Made by a program: the position numbers and the translations under genes. Below, one piece after another: positions 29,247 to 42,782 of a DNA stretch of 64,000 bases (positions within the stretch are counted from its first letter, which is position 1; the number at the start of each line of letters is the position of its first letter). Source of the stretch: Corynebacterium minutissimum (lineage in GTDB: Bacteria > Actinomycetota > Actinomycetes > Mycobacteriales > Mycobacteriaceae); the NCBI RefSeq assembly GCF_016889765.1, contig NZ_CP069533.1:806001-870000 (forward strand), written 5' to 3'. The notes under the pieces are model-generated. The model had not been told where the DNA came from. It was given only the letters and a program-made list of their open reading frames with translations, and did no database searches.

Positions 29247-30611
29247 ATGGCAGATACAACCGAGAAAGCCAGTGATGTCGTTGAGGCGTGGCTGAAGCAG
29301 GAAGACGCTATCGACCCTAAGAAAGCGCCAAAGTTGCAGAAGCTTCTCGACGAAGTACCTCGCCAGGAACTTATTGCCATCGTAGAGCGCCAGAATGCGC
29401 TGCGCGCGGCACTGGCCCTGCGCTTACTCCCGCGTGAGAAGTCCATCGCTGTCTTCGATGCACTGGATGCCAAACACCAGGCGGACATCATTGATGAGCT
29501 GGGCAACGCCGATGTCTACGAGTTCTTCGATAAACTTGAACCGGAAGACCGCGTGGCACTCTTGGATGAGCTCCCGGCAGAGATTGCCGACCGTCTCCTG
29601 CGTTCGCTGACCCAAACCCAACGCGATGTCACTGGGGTGATTCTGGGTTATCCCAAGCGGTCAGTAGGCCGACGCATGTCCCCTGAGGTTCCCGATATTC
29701 ACCCCGATATGAGCGTCGACGAGGCATTGGACACGCTACGAGCGCAATCGGATGAACTAGAGACCATTTACACGGTGCCGGTAACACGCCCCGACCGCCG
29801 GTTGGTGGGAGTAGTGAGCCTGCGGGAAATTTTCACGGCGGAATCCGGGGTGCAGATCGCTTCCATCATGCAGGAACCTCTCTTTGCTTATGCCAGCGCC
29901 GATGCTGAGGAAACCGTCCGATGGTTCCTACCGTTGGATATGCTGGCGCTTCCCATTGTGGATGATTCGCACCGTCTGGTGGGTCTGCTGACCTTCGATG
30001 ACGCCACTGACATCGTCGAGGAAGCCGACAGCGAGGACTCAGCACGTGCTGGTGGTACGGAAGCGCTGCAGCAGCCCTACTTGTCCACTCCCCTTCTCAA
30101 GCTCGTGCGTTCCCGCATTGTCTGGCTGCTTGTTTTGGCAGTGTCCGCACTGCTCACGGTCCAAGTACTCGATTCCTTTGAGGACACGCTCTCTAAGGCA
30201 GTTGTCCTGTCCTTGTTTATCCCGCTGCTGACCGGAACCGGTGGAAACACTGGCAATCAAGCAGCGACCACGGTCACCCGTGCCTTAGCCCTCGGTGATG
30301 TTCGCACGCGGGACATTCTTTCTGTGCTGTGGAGTGAGCTACGCGTCGGAATGCTTTTGGGTGCGGTGCTTGGGCTGGCGGGGCTCGGTCTTGCCACGGT
30401 GGTGTACGGCGCTGATATCGGCATTGTTATCGGATCAACGCTGTTTTTAATTTGCTCCATCTCTGCGACTGTTAGTGGGCTCATGCCCATCGTGGCCAAG
30501 ACTATTGGGGCCGATCCGGCGGTATTTTCCAATCCGTTTATTTCGACCTTCTGCGACGCCACGGGCCTGATTATCTATTTCCTCATCGCTAAGACCGTAT
30601 TGGGAATCTAA
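29247..30611 (+). CDS. mgtE: Magnesium transporter MgtE
   Basis: 454 residues in the usual order: an acidic helical MgtE-N domain (about 20-130), a CBS pair (about 135-260), a connecting helix, and five membrane spans from about 290. The pore helix region reads PLLTGTGGNTGNQAATTVTRALALG, with the family's G-N-x-G-x-Q motif, and a metal-binding Asp occurs near the end (FCDATGL). MgtE is a Mg-gated channel. ATG 29247 has a weak AGAAGGG upstream. No Mg riboswitch was recognised. Confidence 0.95.
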   Translation: MADTTEKASDVVEAWLKQEDAIDPKKAPKLQKLLDEVPRQELIAIVERQNALRAALALRLLPREKSIAVFDALDAKHQADIIDELGNADVYEFFDKLEPEDRVALLDELPAEIADRLLRSLTQTQRDVTGVILGYPKRSVGRRMSPEVPDIHPDMSVDEALDTLRAQSDELETIYTVPVTRPDRRLVGVVSLREIFTAESGVQIASIMQEPLFAYASADAEETVRWFLPLDMLALPIVDDSHRLVGLLTFDDATDIVEEADSEDSARAGGTEALQQPYLSTPLLKLVRSRIVWLLVLAVSALLTVQVLDSFEDTLSKAVVLSLFIPLLTGTGGNTGNQAATTVTRALALGDVRTRDILSVLWSELRVGMLLGAVLGLAGLGLATVVYGADIGIVIGSTLFLICSISATVSGLMPIVAKTIGADPAVFSNPFISTFCDATGLIIYFLIAKTVLGI

Positions 30612-30655
30612 GCCTGCCTTATGCTTGGTCGTGATGTCTACTGCGCCATGACGAC

Positions 30656-31522
30656 TTAGCCGAATGTCGCCCTGCTAATAGCACCATCAAAGTAGACGAG
30701 ATCCTGCTCAGGGTAGTTCCACACTGCTTGGAACGTGCGCGGCAAACGAATGCCGTGGGCATCGGGTAGGTAGTCGGCACACCTCGCTGTCCAATCCACT
30801 TGGGTCATCGTGCCGTCTTCACCAGCGACTGCCCTATCGTGCGTCCTAAACTCCACCATTTCATAGGCTTCGTTGAAGGTGAACACGCCACTTACCGTGA
30901 TGCCCTCGTAAGTAAAGGTCGCTTCGACTTCGCGTTCAGAAAGCTCGGTGAACTCGATGTCGTTTCGCAACAGGCTCTGTGGAATAAACAGCGACTCCGC
31001 GAGATACGTCACGAGTGCTGCTTTATCCATCTCAGGACCGCGTTCATCAAACAGCGTAACTGCCTTGCCGATGACGCCTTTCATCCCGCCCTTACCGTCA
31101 GCGAAATAGTCATATCCCTGAAAAGGTACCCCCGCCACTGCACTTTCTACCAAGGCCAGCCTGCGCGGCTCGGCAGCGAAGTTGTACTGATCGTAATCGA
31201 TTTTCAGCTTTCGCCCATCCTTGCCTTGGCGGAAGTCAACGTCCTCAAACTCTAGATGGACCCACGAATACTTTGGCGTACCGATATAACCATTGCGCTG
31301 AATGTTGTTTTGGATCGCGGCTGGGAACGCGGCGAAATCTTCCTCAACAAACACATCAGCAGAATCTGTATAAGCTGCTGCTTGGGCCCATTCCACGTCC
31401 CGCGAAAACTCAGACCTCAGCGGTGAATACGGGACAGCGAACCACACTGCTACTGCCCCGACAAATGCGGCGATTATAACCACTACAGTCAAGGCAACAG
31501 TTTGAGAACGACGTATCCGCAT
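30656..31522 (-). CDS. Membrane-anchored protein of unknown function (DUF6544-like)
   Basis: 288 residues: a basic start (MRIRRSQT), one hydrophobic span at about 8-30, then a 250-residue extracytoplasmic domain without cysteine pairs. The late segment FNEAYEMVEFRTHDR, followed by GIRLPRTFQAVW, resembles proteins now grouped as DUF6544/DUF6920; this is from memory and tentative. ATG 31522 follows AGGAG by 7 nt. It stands alone between mgtE and the rRNA operon. I do not know its role. Confidence 0.6.
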   Translation of the reverse strand: MRIRRSQTVALTVVVIIAAFVGAVAVWFAVPYSPLRSEFSRDVEWAQAAAYTDSADVFVEEDFAAFPAAIQNNIQRNGYIGTPKYSWVHLEFEDVDFRQGKDGRKLKIDYDQYNFAAEPRRLALVESAVAGVPFQGYDYFADGKGGMKGVIGKAVTLFDERGPEMDKAALVTYLAESLFIPQSLLRNDIEFTELSEREVEATFTYEGITVSGVFTFNEAYEMVEFRTHDRAVAGEDGTMTQVDWTARCADYLPDAHGIRLPRTFQAVWNYPEQDLVYFDGAISRATFG

Positions 31523-31741
31523 CGCACGCTCCTGGTTAGACGAAAGGGCCTTCCATAACTAAGACTAAAGCGGCGGGAAAGGAAACAACGTGGGATCGAC
31601 GAAAGTGAGATGGGCATAACCTGATTCCTGCCTCATGGGGGTGGCATTCTTTCTATGTGTCCAGATGTGGAAGTCCAGACCTGCTGGTGGTGGTGTGCCG
31701 GGGCTGTTGGGTGTGGTTGTGGGTGTGGGGTGGAAAACTGT

Positions 31742-31785
31742 GAAGAGACCCTTTGAAAGCGGTGGTGCTTTCAAAGGGTCTCTTC
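31742..31785 (-). terminator. rRNA operon terminator
   Basis: A 19-bp perfect stem with a GGTGGT loop (left arm 31742-31760, right arm 31767-31785), about 30 nt beyond 5S. A short U-rich tract follows on the minus strand. The 31523-31741 stretch otherwise holds only the upstream region of the preceding gene. Confidence 0.9.
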
Positions 31786-31816
31786 TGTGTTTATTGAGTT
31801 GTTTGTTGTTGTTTGG

Positions 31817-31937
31817 TGTCGGCGGTTTCTTACTCTCCCACAACCTCCCGGTTGCAGTACCATCAGCGTTAGCAGGCTTAGCTTCCGGGTTCGGAATGGG
31901 TCCGGGCGTTTCCCTGCTGCTATAGGCCACCGACAAA
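31817..31937 (-). rRNA. rrf: 5S ribosomal RNA
   Basis: About 120 nt on the minus strand. It contains CCCGGACCCATTCCGAACCC and GAAGCTAAGC, the conserved 5S core, and its ends TTTGTCGGTGG and CCGCCGACA pair. Ends are estimated to within a few nt. Confidence 0.95.
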
Positions 31938-32059
31938 CACTCGAGGCATTGTTTGTGCCTGGTTGCTGGTGTTGTGTCAGATACTGTGTAGTGGACGCGA
32001 GCAACAGTGACGTGATTTTTTGTCTTGGTGTTTGTTTGTTCTCCAATACCCTGGTTGGG

Positions 32060-35135
<3,076 letters not shown>

Positions 35136-35608
35136 CAACCAACACACAAAAGCCACCACAAAAGCAGCAACCAAAGCATGCCGGCGTGAACTACACAAAA
35201 CACAAAAGAACAGAAATCACACAAACCACACACCCACCACCAACAACCAACCAAAAGGCCAGTCGACAAGATGGTGATCACAGCATGCGGTTTAATGCTC
35301 GCGTCCACTATACAGTTCTCACACAACACCCCACACCAACAACACAACCACCAAGCAAAAGCCATCGACAGTGTGCTACCAGCATGGGTTGACATCCAGG
35401 GGATAATGCCCCAGACACCCAACAATGCACCAACGTACCTTAAAAAATTTCCGTGTTAGTCAATCAACCATCTGGTCAACAATCATTCTGGTTAAGGTGT
35501 ATCTCCACCCGATTCAAAAAAGGTGGCAGCAAAACAATCGTCTACTCAACCACCACACACACAACAAACAGTGTGCAAACACCAACTGGTGTCTCATTAA
35601 TGCTCCTT
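35136..35608 (-). other. 16S-23S internal transcribed spacer
   Basis: 473 nt between the mature rRNAs. I looked for Ile and Ala tRNAs and found none, as is usual in Corynebacterium. It contains A/C-rich low-complexity sequence near the 23S side and presumably the processing stems. Confidence 0.85.
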
Positions 35609-37128
<1,520 letters not shown>

Positions 37129-37518
37129 AAAAGGCCGTGAAAAGCCCAAACCTAGACAAAAAGACAAACCAACACAAACAACACCACAACGATGCTGCCT
37201 GAACTGGCAAATCCAAAAATTACATAAAGAAAAAACTTCAACCAACCCCCAACCCGACGGGGCACAAAAAGAGGATTGGCCTAGTCAGAAGATTCCATCA
37301 ATACGCCCAAACAACTTACTGTTATTTACAATGACGCCGCTTGAAAAAGCGCCATCCGGCATACACCAACCACGATACACATACGGCGTACCGCAGCCAA
37401 AATGAATAAAATCAACCAACACAAAAAAGTACATTGGCACACTATTGAGTTCTCACACATCATCCGCACACCACAAGAAAATTAACCAAACGTTAACCTC
37501 TCGCAAGCGGCTCGAACA

Positions 37519-37548
37519 ACATTACCCAACAAGCCCAACCAAAGTCAA
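37519..37548 (-). promoter_or_regulatory. rRNA operon promoter
   Basis: On the minus strand TTGACT (37543-37548), an 18-nt spacer and TAATGT (37519-37524) lie about 390 nt upstream of 16S. A further AT-rich -10-like TATTAA with TTGTTT upstream near 37620-37640 may be a second promoter. The leader also has GAGAACTCAATAGTGTG at about 37437-37455, a motif common in actinobacterial rRNA leaders and possibly part of the antitermination region. The stretch 37129-37703 has no gene. Confidence 0.6.
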
Positions 37549-37703
37549 ACCCGCCGAACAAACATTGCCCCAACATCTACCACCAGTTAACCAAACGGCT
37601 ACCTCGCGGCGACTCGAATTAATATACGCACACCACCAACAAACAACAAATCCCCAGGACAACCGTGAGGTTGAACCGGGGAAACGTCGCCAAGCACTGC
37701 TCC

Positions 37704-38978
37704 TTAGTAGAGCTCTTCCTCTTGCGTGCGCTCGATGGTGGCCCCTAGGGCCTGAAGGTTCTCCACGAAGTTCGGGTAGCCGCGATCAATGTGGAAGACG
37801 TCGTGGACCGTCGTTGTCTCATCCGCGCATAGTGCAGAAAGGACCAAACCGGCACCGGCTCGAATGTCGGAACTCCAGACATGAGTGGAGGACAATTGTT
37901 CCTGACCACGAATGACAACGTGGTGACCGTCCACCTGCGCGTCGGCACCGAGGCGCAGCATCTCATCAACAAAGCGGAAGCGAGACTCGAAGACATTCTC
38001 CGTGATGATGGAGGTTCCCTGCGCTACAGAAGAAAGGCCAATGGCGATCGGCTGCAGATCCGTGGGAAAGCCGGGATACGGCAAGGTCTGGTAGTCCACA
38101 GCAGTGGGGCGGCGATCCATGCGTACCCGGAATCCGTTGACATAAGCCTCAATCTCCGCGCCGGCGGACTTGAGCTTTTCCAGCGGAAGGTGCAGATGCT
38201 TGGGCGCAATACCGCCAACAGTGATGTCACCTCTCGTCATCACCGCTGCATAAGCCCAGGTGCCGGCAACGATGCGATCACCAATGACCTCGTGCTCGGT
38301 CGGGTGCAGTTTGTCCACTCCCTTGATGGTGATGGTGGAGGTTCCTTCACCCTCGATGTTGGCGCCCATCTCCTTGAGCATGAGGCACAAGTCGACGATC
38401 TCCGGCTCGCGCGCAGCATTGTGGAGCTGCGTTTCGCCCTCCGCAAGGACGGCGGCAGTCAGGATGTTTTCGGTCGCGCCCACAGAGGGAAAGTCAAGCT
38501 TGATGCTGGCGCCGCGCAAGTGTTCCGCTTCGGCTACGACCGCGCCGTGTTCAATACGGGTACTCGCACCAAGTTTTTCCAAACCGGATTGGTGCATATC
38601 GAGCGGGCGGGAGCCGATGGCATCTCCGCCGGGGAGCGCCACCTTGGCATGCCCACACCGCGAGGTCAATGGGCCAAGCACGCACACCGAAGCGCGGAAC
38701 TGACGCACCGCGTCGAAGTCAGCGTTGGAGTGGAGCTCGGCGGGCGTCGTAATGCGCACCGTGTGCCCCTCAATCTCCACGGAGCAGCCCAGGCCCTCGA
38801 GGACCTTGCGCATCAGGGGGACATCGAGAATCTCAGGACAATTGGTCAGCGTGGTGGTGCCCTCCGCCAACAAGGCCGCAGCCATCAGCTTCAGCACACT
38901 ATTTTTGGCACCGTCCACCTTGACGGTGCCCTGTAGGCGCGCCCCACCGGAGACAATAAACTGGTCTTTCACGCCCAC
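37704..38978 (-). CDS. murA: UDP-GlcNAc 1-carboxyvinyltransferase (Asp-type MurA)
   Basis: First committed step of peptidoglycan synthesis: transfers enolpyruvate from PEP to UDP-GlcNAc. 424 residues with [10 protein letters not shown] near the N-terminus and the double EPSP-synthase-like fold. The active loop reads [13 protein letters not shown], with Asp119 where most bacteria have the fosfomycin-reactive Cys. Mycobacterium tuberculosis has the same Asp and is intrinsically resistant, so the same is expected here. Start is GTG 38978, or GTG 38972 in frame, which gives the more usual V/M-KDQF beginning. Confidence 0.96.
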   Translation of the reverse strand: MGVKDQFIVSGGARLQGTVKVDGAKNSVLKLMAAALLAEGTTTLTNCPEILDVPLMRKVLEGLGCSVEIEGHTVRITTPAELHSNADFDAVRQFRASVCVLGPLTSRCGHAKVALPGGDAIGSRPLDMHQSGLEKLGASTRIEHGAVVAEAEHLRGASIKLDFPSVGATENILTAAVLAEGETQLHNAAREPEIVDLCLMLKEMGANIEGEGTSTITIKGVDKLHPTEHEVIGDRIVAGTWAYAAVMTRGDITVGGIAPKHLHLPLEKLKSAGAEIEAYVNGFRVRMDRRPTAVDYQTLPYPGFPTDLQPIAIGLSSVAQGTSIITENVFESRFRFVDEMLRLGADAQVDGHHVVIRGQEQLSSTHVWSSDIRAGAGLVLSALCADETTTVHDVFHIDRGYPNFVENLQALGATIERTQEEELY

Positions 38979-38993
38979 CCAACTTACCTACAA

Positions 38994-39833
38994 TCAGGGC
39001 AACGCGCCGATGCGACGTGCTGCATTCACCGCTTCATAACGGGTATGAGCACCGAGTTTGCGCATCACAGAGCGCAAATAAGACTTCACAGTCTCGGCGC
39101 CGATCCCCATTTCCTCGGCCGCTTCCACGTTGGTATGGCCGAGTGCCACACACGACAGAACATCGAGCTCGCGGGCAGATAGCTTGGTGGACTGCTTGAC
39201 GCGTACTGGGGACACCATCTGATCACAGAGAGCCTCGAGCTCCTTGCGCAGGCCCTCATCCGAGACGCGGTTTGCCAGCATACGCAGCTTGGAGTGAGTA
39301 GAACGTACCTGCTCCCACTCCGCGCCATTCATTACGTGGCCACGCGCGGCTCCACCCTTTCCACTGTCAGCACGGCGGAGGGCTGAATTCACCGCAAGGT
39401 CCTGCTCCAGGCAACGAGCGGTCATGGTGACTTCTTCAATAACCTTGTCACCCAAACGCACCGGCGAGTGGACACCGACATAGAGGACACCGCGAATCTC
39501 TCGCTGGACAGTGACCGGCACCGCAACGATGGAGTGAAGACCTTCATCCTGGATATAACGGTCATTCTCATGACTAATCGTCGTGGCGCGGGTGTAGTCA
39601 GAAACACCGACGGCACGACGCGTGCTCACCACGCGTCCACCGACACCCACGTTGGCGTCAATCACGAGGTTCTGTAGCGCCGGCGTGCGCAAACCTACCC
39701 ACTGGGTAATCTGCAAACGATTATCCGGCAATAGGGTTCCGTACATAGTGACGGGAATACCCGTAGCAGTCTTCAACGACGACAGTGCTGCGCGTACGGC
39801 CTCGTCGTCATCCTTGAGTCGATGCGGCTCCAT
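38994..39833 (-). CDS. ramA: LuxR-type regulator of acetate metabolism RamA
   Basis: 279 residues: an N-terminal GAF-like domain (TATGIPVTMYGTLLPDNRL onward) and a C-terminal LuxR helix-turn-helix (LSARELDVLSCVALGHTN, then EEMGIGAETVKSYLRSVMRKL). Architecture, the sequence as I remember it and the neighbours cysK-cysE match RamA of C. glutamicum, which activates acetate genes (ack-pta, aceA, aceB), many other carbon genes, and represses itself. ATG 39833 follows AGAGAGAG. Three identical G-rich boxes lie upstream and fit autoregulation. An internal longer frame upstream overlaps those boxes. Confidence 0.93.
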   Translation of the reverse strand: MEPHRLKDDDEAVRAALSSLKTATGIPVTMYGTLLPDNRLQITQWVGLRTPALQNLVIDANVGVGGRVVSTRRAVGVSDYTRATTISHENDRYIQDEGLHSIVAVPVTVQREIRGVLYVGVHSPVRLGDKVIEEVTMTARCLEQDLAVNSALRRADSGKGGAARGHVMNGAEWEQVRSTHSKLRMLANRVSDEGLRKELEALCDQMVSPVRVKQSTKLSARELDVLSCVALGHTNVEAAEEMGIGAETVKSYLRSVMRKLGAHTRYEAVNAARRIGALP

Positions 39834-39849
39834 GAGACTCTCTCTTACT

Positions 39850-39939
39850 CGGGGGTAACCAGCAGGTGCACCCATATTCCCCGCTGAGAACGGGGGTAGG
39901 TGAACACTGTTTGTGAAGTATAACCGGCCGACGGGGGTA
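39850..39939 (-). promoter_or_regulatory. Three CGGGGGTA boxes spaced 41 bp, RamA sites
   Basis: CGGGGGTA occurs at 39850-39857, 39891-39898 and 39932-39939, each 41 bp from the next. RamA of C. glutamicum is reported to bind runs of four to six G flanked by T/C or A. A TCCCC run at 39879-39882 adds a further half site. The array covers the ramA leader and promoter region. Confidence 0.65.
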
Positions 39940-40088
39940 ATTCTAAATCGCGCCACACAGCTCACAGTCAGGGAATCCCACATTTCATGCCCGAATGATC
40001 TGTTCAGACTTTATATACCACTTTGTCTACTAGCGGAGTGTAAGGTGTCTGCTGTACGTCAGAACTTATTTCCAAAGGAGTCCACATC

Positions 40089-41024
40089 GTGGCTGTCTAC
40101 AACAACATTCTGGAAACCATCGGCGGCACCCCGCTCGTCCGCCTCAACCGTCTTACCGAGGGCCTCGGCGCCGAGGTGCTGGTGAAGGTCGAGTCCTTTA
40201 ACCCGGCAAACTCCGTGAAGGACCGCATCGCCAAGGCGATTGTCGACGCCGCCGTAGAATCCGGCCAGCTCAAGCCTGGCGGCACCATCGTTGAGGCCAC
40301 CTCCGGCAACACCGGTATTGGCTTGGCACTCGTCGGTGCTGCACAGGGCTACAAGGTCATCCTGACCATGCCGGAAACCATGTCCAACGAACGTAAGGTT
40401 CTGCTCCGCGCTTACGGTGCTGAGATCGTTCTTACCCCGGGCGCTGCCGGCATGAAGGGTGCCGTCGAGAAGGCGAACGAGATTATCGCCGAGACCCCGA
40501 ACGCTATCCTGGCTTCCCAGTTCGCAAACGAGGCCAACCCGAAGATCCACGAGCAGACCACTGGCCCGGAAATCTGGAAGGACGCCGAGGGCAAGGTCGA
40601 CGCTTTCGTTGCCGGCGTGGGCACCGGCGGCACCGTAACCGGCGTTGGCCGTTACCTGCGCTCCCAGAACGCCGACACCTATCTCGTTGCCGTCGAGCCG
40701 TCCGACTCCCCTGTTCTCTCCGAAGGCAAGGCTGGCCCGCACAAGATTCAGGGCATTGGCGCCAACTTCGTGCCGGAGGTTCTAGACCGCGAAATCCTTA
40801 ACGAGGTTCTTACCGCTACCACCGAGGAGTCAGTGTCTACTGCACGCAAGCTCGCTACCGAGGAAGGCCTGCTGGTCGGTATCTCCTCCGGTGCCAACGT
40901 CTCCGCTGCTCTGAAGCTGGCTGCTCGTGAGGAATTCAAGGGCAAGACCATCGTGGTAGTTGCTCCGGACTTCGGCGAACGTTACGTCTCCACCATCCTC
41001 TTCGAGGACATCCGCGAGGCCTAA
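40089..41024 (+). CDS. cysK: O-acetylserine sulfhydrylase (cysteine synthase)
   Basis: 311 residues. PLP-binding Lys44 lies in NPANSVKDR, the substrate loop is TSGNTG at 71-76, and the phosphate cup is GTGGT. It makes cysteine from O-acetylserine and sulfide. GTG 40089 follows AAAGGAG at proper spacing. cysE lies downstream behind a terminator, so the two share substrate flow but may be separately transcribed. Cysteine also feeds mycothiol synthesis; mshD is in this window. Confidence 0.97.
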   Translation: MAVYNNILETIGGTPLVRLNRLTEGLGAEVLVKVESFNPANSVKDRIAKAIVDAAVESGQLKPGGTIVEATSGNTGIGLALVGAAQGYKVILTMPETMSNERKVLLRAYGAEIVLTPGAAGMKGAVEKANEIIAETPNAILASQFANEANPKIHEQTTGPEIWKDAEGKVDAFVAGVGTGGTVTGVGRYLRSQNADTYLVAVEPSDSPVLSEGKAGPHKIQGIGANFVPEVLDREILNEVLTATTEESVSTARKLATEEGLLVGISSGANVSAALKLAAREEFKGKTIVVVAPDFGERYVSTILFEDIREA

Positions 41025-41084
41025 AGCAGCCCCTCTTCCCCACTGCGCCCATACGCACAGCGAGGAAACCACCACCCAGCGAAT

Positions 41085-41114
41085 AAAAGCGCCCTATTTC
41101 CCCAGGGCGCTTTT
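41085..41114 (+). terminator. Intrinsic terminator between cysK and cysE
   Basis: AAAAGCGCCCT (41085-41095), an 8-nt loop, AGGGCGCTTTT (41104-41114). Ends the cysK message 60 nt after its stop; some readthrough into cysE is possible. Confidence 0.93.
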
Positions 41115-41137
41115 CCTTTATAGATAGGATGGTTCGC

Positions 41138-41701
41138 ATGCACATCTTAAAGATGATCCGCGAGGACCTCGCCAATGCCCGCGAGCACGACCCAGCCGCC
41201 CGCGGTGACGTGGAGAATGCCGTGGTCTACTCCGGTCTCCACGCTATTTGGTCACACCGCCTTTCCCACCGTATGTGGAAGCGCGGCTGGCGCAGCCCCG
41301 CCCGTATCTTGGCGCAGCTGAATCGCTTCTTTACAGGCGTGGAAATCCACCCCGGGGCCACCATTGGACGCCGCTTCTTCATCGACCACGGCATGGGAAT
41401 CGTCATCGGTGAGACAGCAGAAATCGGCGATGGCGTCATGCTTTATCACGGAGTCACACTCGGCGGCCAGGTGCTCACACAAACCAAGCGCCACCCCACT
41501 ATTGAAGACAACGTGACCATTGGCGCCGGCGCCAAGGTCCTGGGCCCTATCACCATCGGCGAAGGCTCCGCAGTGGGTGCTAACGCCGTGGTAACTAAAG
41601 ATGTGCCTCCGAACCACATCGCTACCGGTATCCCAGCTAAAAACCGTCCCCGCAAGAAGGACGAGCGCATCAAGCTGGTGGACCCGGATTACTACATCTA
41701 G
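41138..41701 (+). CDS. cysE: Serine O-acetyltransferase
   Basis: 187 residues. Left-handed beta-helix repeats run from about residue 60 ([26 protein letters not shown]), with the active His-containing LYHGVTLGG and the acetyl-CoA arm TKRHPTIED. It is the short form lacking the long N-terminal domain of E. coli CysE, normal for Actinobacteria. ATG 41138 follows AGGA by 8 nt; ATG 41129 would put its start inside that ribosome site. Its stop overlaps the convergent GNAT gene by 4 nt. Confidence 0.95.
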   Translation: MHILKMIREDLANAREHDPAARGDVENAVVYSGLHAIWSHRLSHRMWKRGWRSPARILAQLNRFFTGVEIHPGATIGRRFFIDHGMGIVIGETAEIGDGVMLYHGVTLGGQVLTQTKRHPTIEDNVTIGAGAKVLGPITIGEGSAVGANAVVTKDVPPNHIATGIPAKNRPRKKDERIKLVDPDYYI

Positions 41702-41991
41702 AGGTTGCCCTCACGCGTGGTGAGTGGCTGGTAGTCAGGGTTCTTCTCAATGAACCCTGCCACTGCACTGCATGTAGGGATGACTTGACGGGCTGCCGTC
41801 GATTCATCATCTAATGCTGCCTGGATGAGAGTCTTTGACAGGCCCTGCCCCTGGTAGGCATCGTGGATGACGGTGTGGTTGAACTCGCGCGTTGTTGCGG
41901 TATCGGCGTACTCGGCGAAGCCTGCTTCTTCCCCATCAACGGTGATAACAAAACGGGATTGATCGGTTTGGTGCGCAGTTGAAGTAGTCAT
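41698..41991 (-). CDS. Small GNAT-fold N-acetyltransferase (Gtn/YjdJ type)
   Basis: 97 residues. [20 protein letters not shown] is the acetyl-CoA loop (Q-G-x-G-L/A), and [14 protein letters not shown] is the typical end of the short GNAT_like group. These proteins act on unknown acceptors. The start may be ATG 41991 or 42000; the frame further upstream runs through tRNA-Phe and is discarded. Confidence 0.85.
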   Translation of the reverse strand: MTTSTAHQTDQSRFVITVDGEEAGFAEYADTATTREFNHTVIHDAYQGQGLSKTLIQAALDDESTAARQVIPTCSAVAGFIEKNPDYQPLTTREGNL

Positions 41992-42040
41992 AGTGCCCAT
42001 TAAACCAAAAGCCGCCTGGGACGAACAGAGACAAAAGAAC

Positions 42041-42061
42041 CCCCTCCATGTTTGGAGGAGG
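42041..42061 (-). terminator. Terminator after tRNA-Phe
   Basis: CCTCCA (42043-42048), TGTT loop, TGGAGG (42053-42058), followed on the minus strand by TTCTTTTG. Ends the Asp-Phe transcript. Confidence 0.6.
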
Positions 42062-42071
42062 CGTGCTCTTG

Positions 42072-42144
42072 TGGCCAGAGCCAGGATCGAACTGGCGACC
42101 CCACACTTTTCAGGCGTGTGCTCTACCGACTGAGCTATCTGGCC
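42072..42144 (-). tRNA. tRNA-Phe (GAA)
   Basis: 73-nt cloverleaf, minus strand, starting GGCCAGATAGCTCAG; anticodon loop CTGAAAA gives GAA. It lies 21 nt downstream of tRNA-Asp and is read from the same promoter. Confidence 0.97.
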
Positions 42145-42165
42145 AGAAGCCACAAGTGACTTCGG

Positions 42166-42239
42166 CGACCCTGACGGGACTTGAACCCGCGACCTCCGCC
42201 GTGACAGGGCGGCGCGCTAACCAACTGCGCCACAGGGCC
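42166..42239 (-). tRNA. tRNA-Asp (GTC), copy 1
   Basis: 74 nt, minus strand, GGCCCTGTGGCGCAGTTGG at the 5' end; anticodon loop CTGTCAC gives GTC. Identical to the copy about 350 bp upstream. Followed by tRNA-Phe. Confidence 0.97.
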
Positions 42240-42277
42240 ATTTTTAATTATCTCTTGTGCGCTGGGCACGAATAAGT

Positions 42278-42307
42278 ACTCTACACAACGCTTCAGAAAG
42301 TCGCCAA
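42278..42307 (-). promoter_or_regulatory. Promoter for tRNA-Asp/tRNA-Phe
   Basis: TTGGCG, 18 nt, TAGAGT on the minus strand, about 40 nt upstream of tRNA-Asp copy 1. It gives that copy its own promoter after the terminator at 42452-42490. Confidence 0.55.
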
Positions 42308-42451
42308 ATCCCCACGTCAATGTAAGTTTTCAGCCAGCTTTAAACAACGTCATTTCAACCTTGTGATTCGCACTAGACCTATCACTCCTAGCCCTCAAGA
42401 ACCCCTTCATCTGAAGAACCCGGAGCGGAGACGATGGCGCGACAACAAGAA

Positions 42452-42490
42452 ACGCCCCGAAGCATGTTTTCCAACGATACTTCGGGGCGT
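42452..42490 (-). terminator. Terminator after tRNA-Asp copy 2
   Basis: ACGCCCCGAAG (42452-42462) pairs perfectly with CTTCGGGGCGT (42480-42490); TTTCTTGTTG follows on the minus strand. Ends the Glu-Asp transcript. Confidence 0.88.
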
Positions 42491-42514
42491 GACGGTGTCT
42501 TTCACGACACATGG

Positions 42515-42588
42515 CGACCCTGACGGGACTTGAACCCGCGACCTCCGCCGTGACAGGGCGGCGCGCTAACCAACTGCGCCACAGGGCC
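42515..42588 (-). tRNA. tRNA-Asp (GTC), copy 2
   Basis: Same 74 nt as copy 1. It follows tRNA-Glu by 37 nt on the minus strand. The identical block extends 2 nt past the 3' end (42513-42588 against 42164-42239). Confidence 0.97.
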
Positions 42589-42625
42589 TTACGTATTCTC
42601 TTATGCACCAACACGAAGGTGTTGG

Positions 42626-42698
42626 TACCCCCAACGGGATTCGAACCCGTGCCGCCGCCGTGAAAGGGCGGTGTCCTAGGCCGCTAGACGATGGGGGC
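42626..42698 (-). tRNA. tRNA-Glu (TTC)
   Basis: 73 nt, minus strand, GCCCCCATCGTCTAGCGG at the 5' end; anticodon loop CTTTCAC gives TTC. First tRNA of the Glu-Asp unit, divergent from csoR. Confidence 0.97.
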
Positions 42699-42782
42699 CC
42701 GTTGCCGTTCAGGCAACTTCGTAAAAATATACTGGAGACATCCACTCTTAACCAAATCGCTTTGGCAGAAAGACATAAAACC

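Noticed and set aside
35136..35608. tRNA genes in the 16S-23S spacer
   Set aside because: No cloverleaf or T-arm motif was found on either strand.
39850..39939. The regularly spaced boxes as a CRISPR array
   Set aside because: The repeat is only 8 bp, there are three copies, and no cas genes are nearby.
42001..42153. N-terminal extension of the GNAT frame
   Set aside because: It reads through tRNA-Phe, which is independently well supported.
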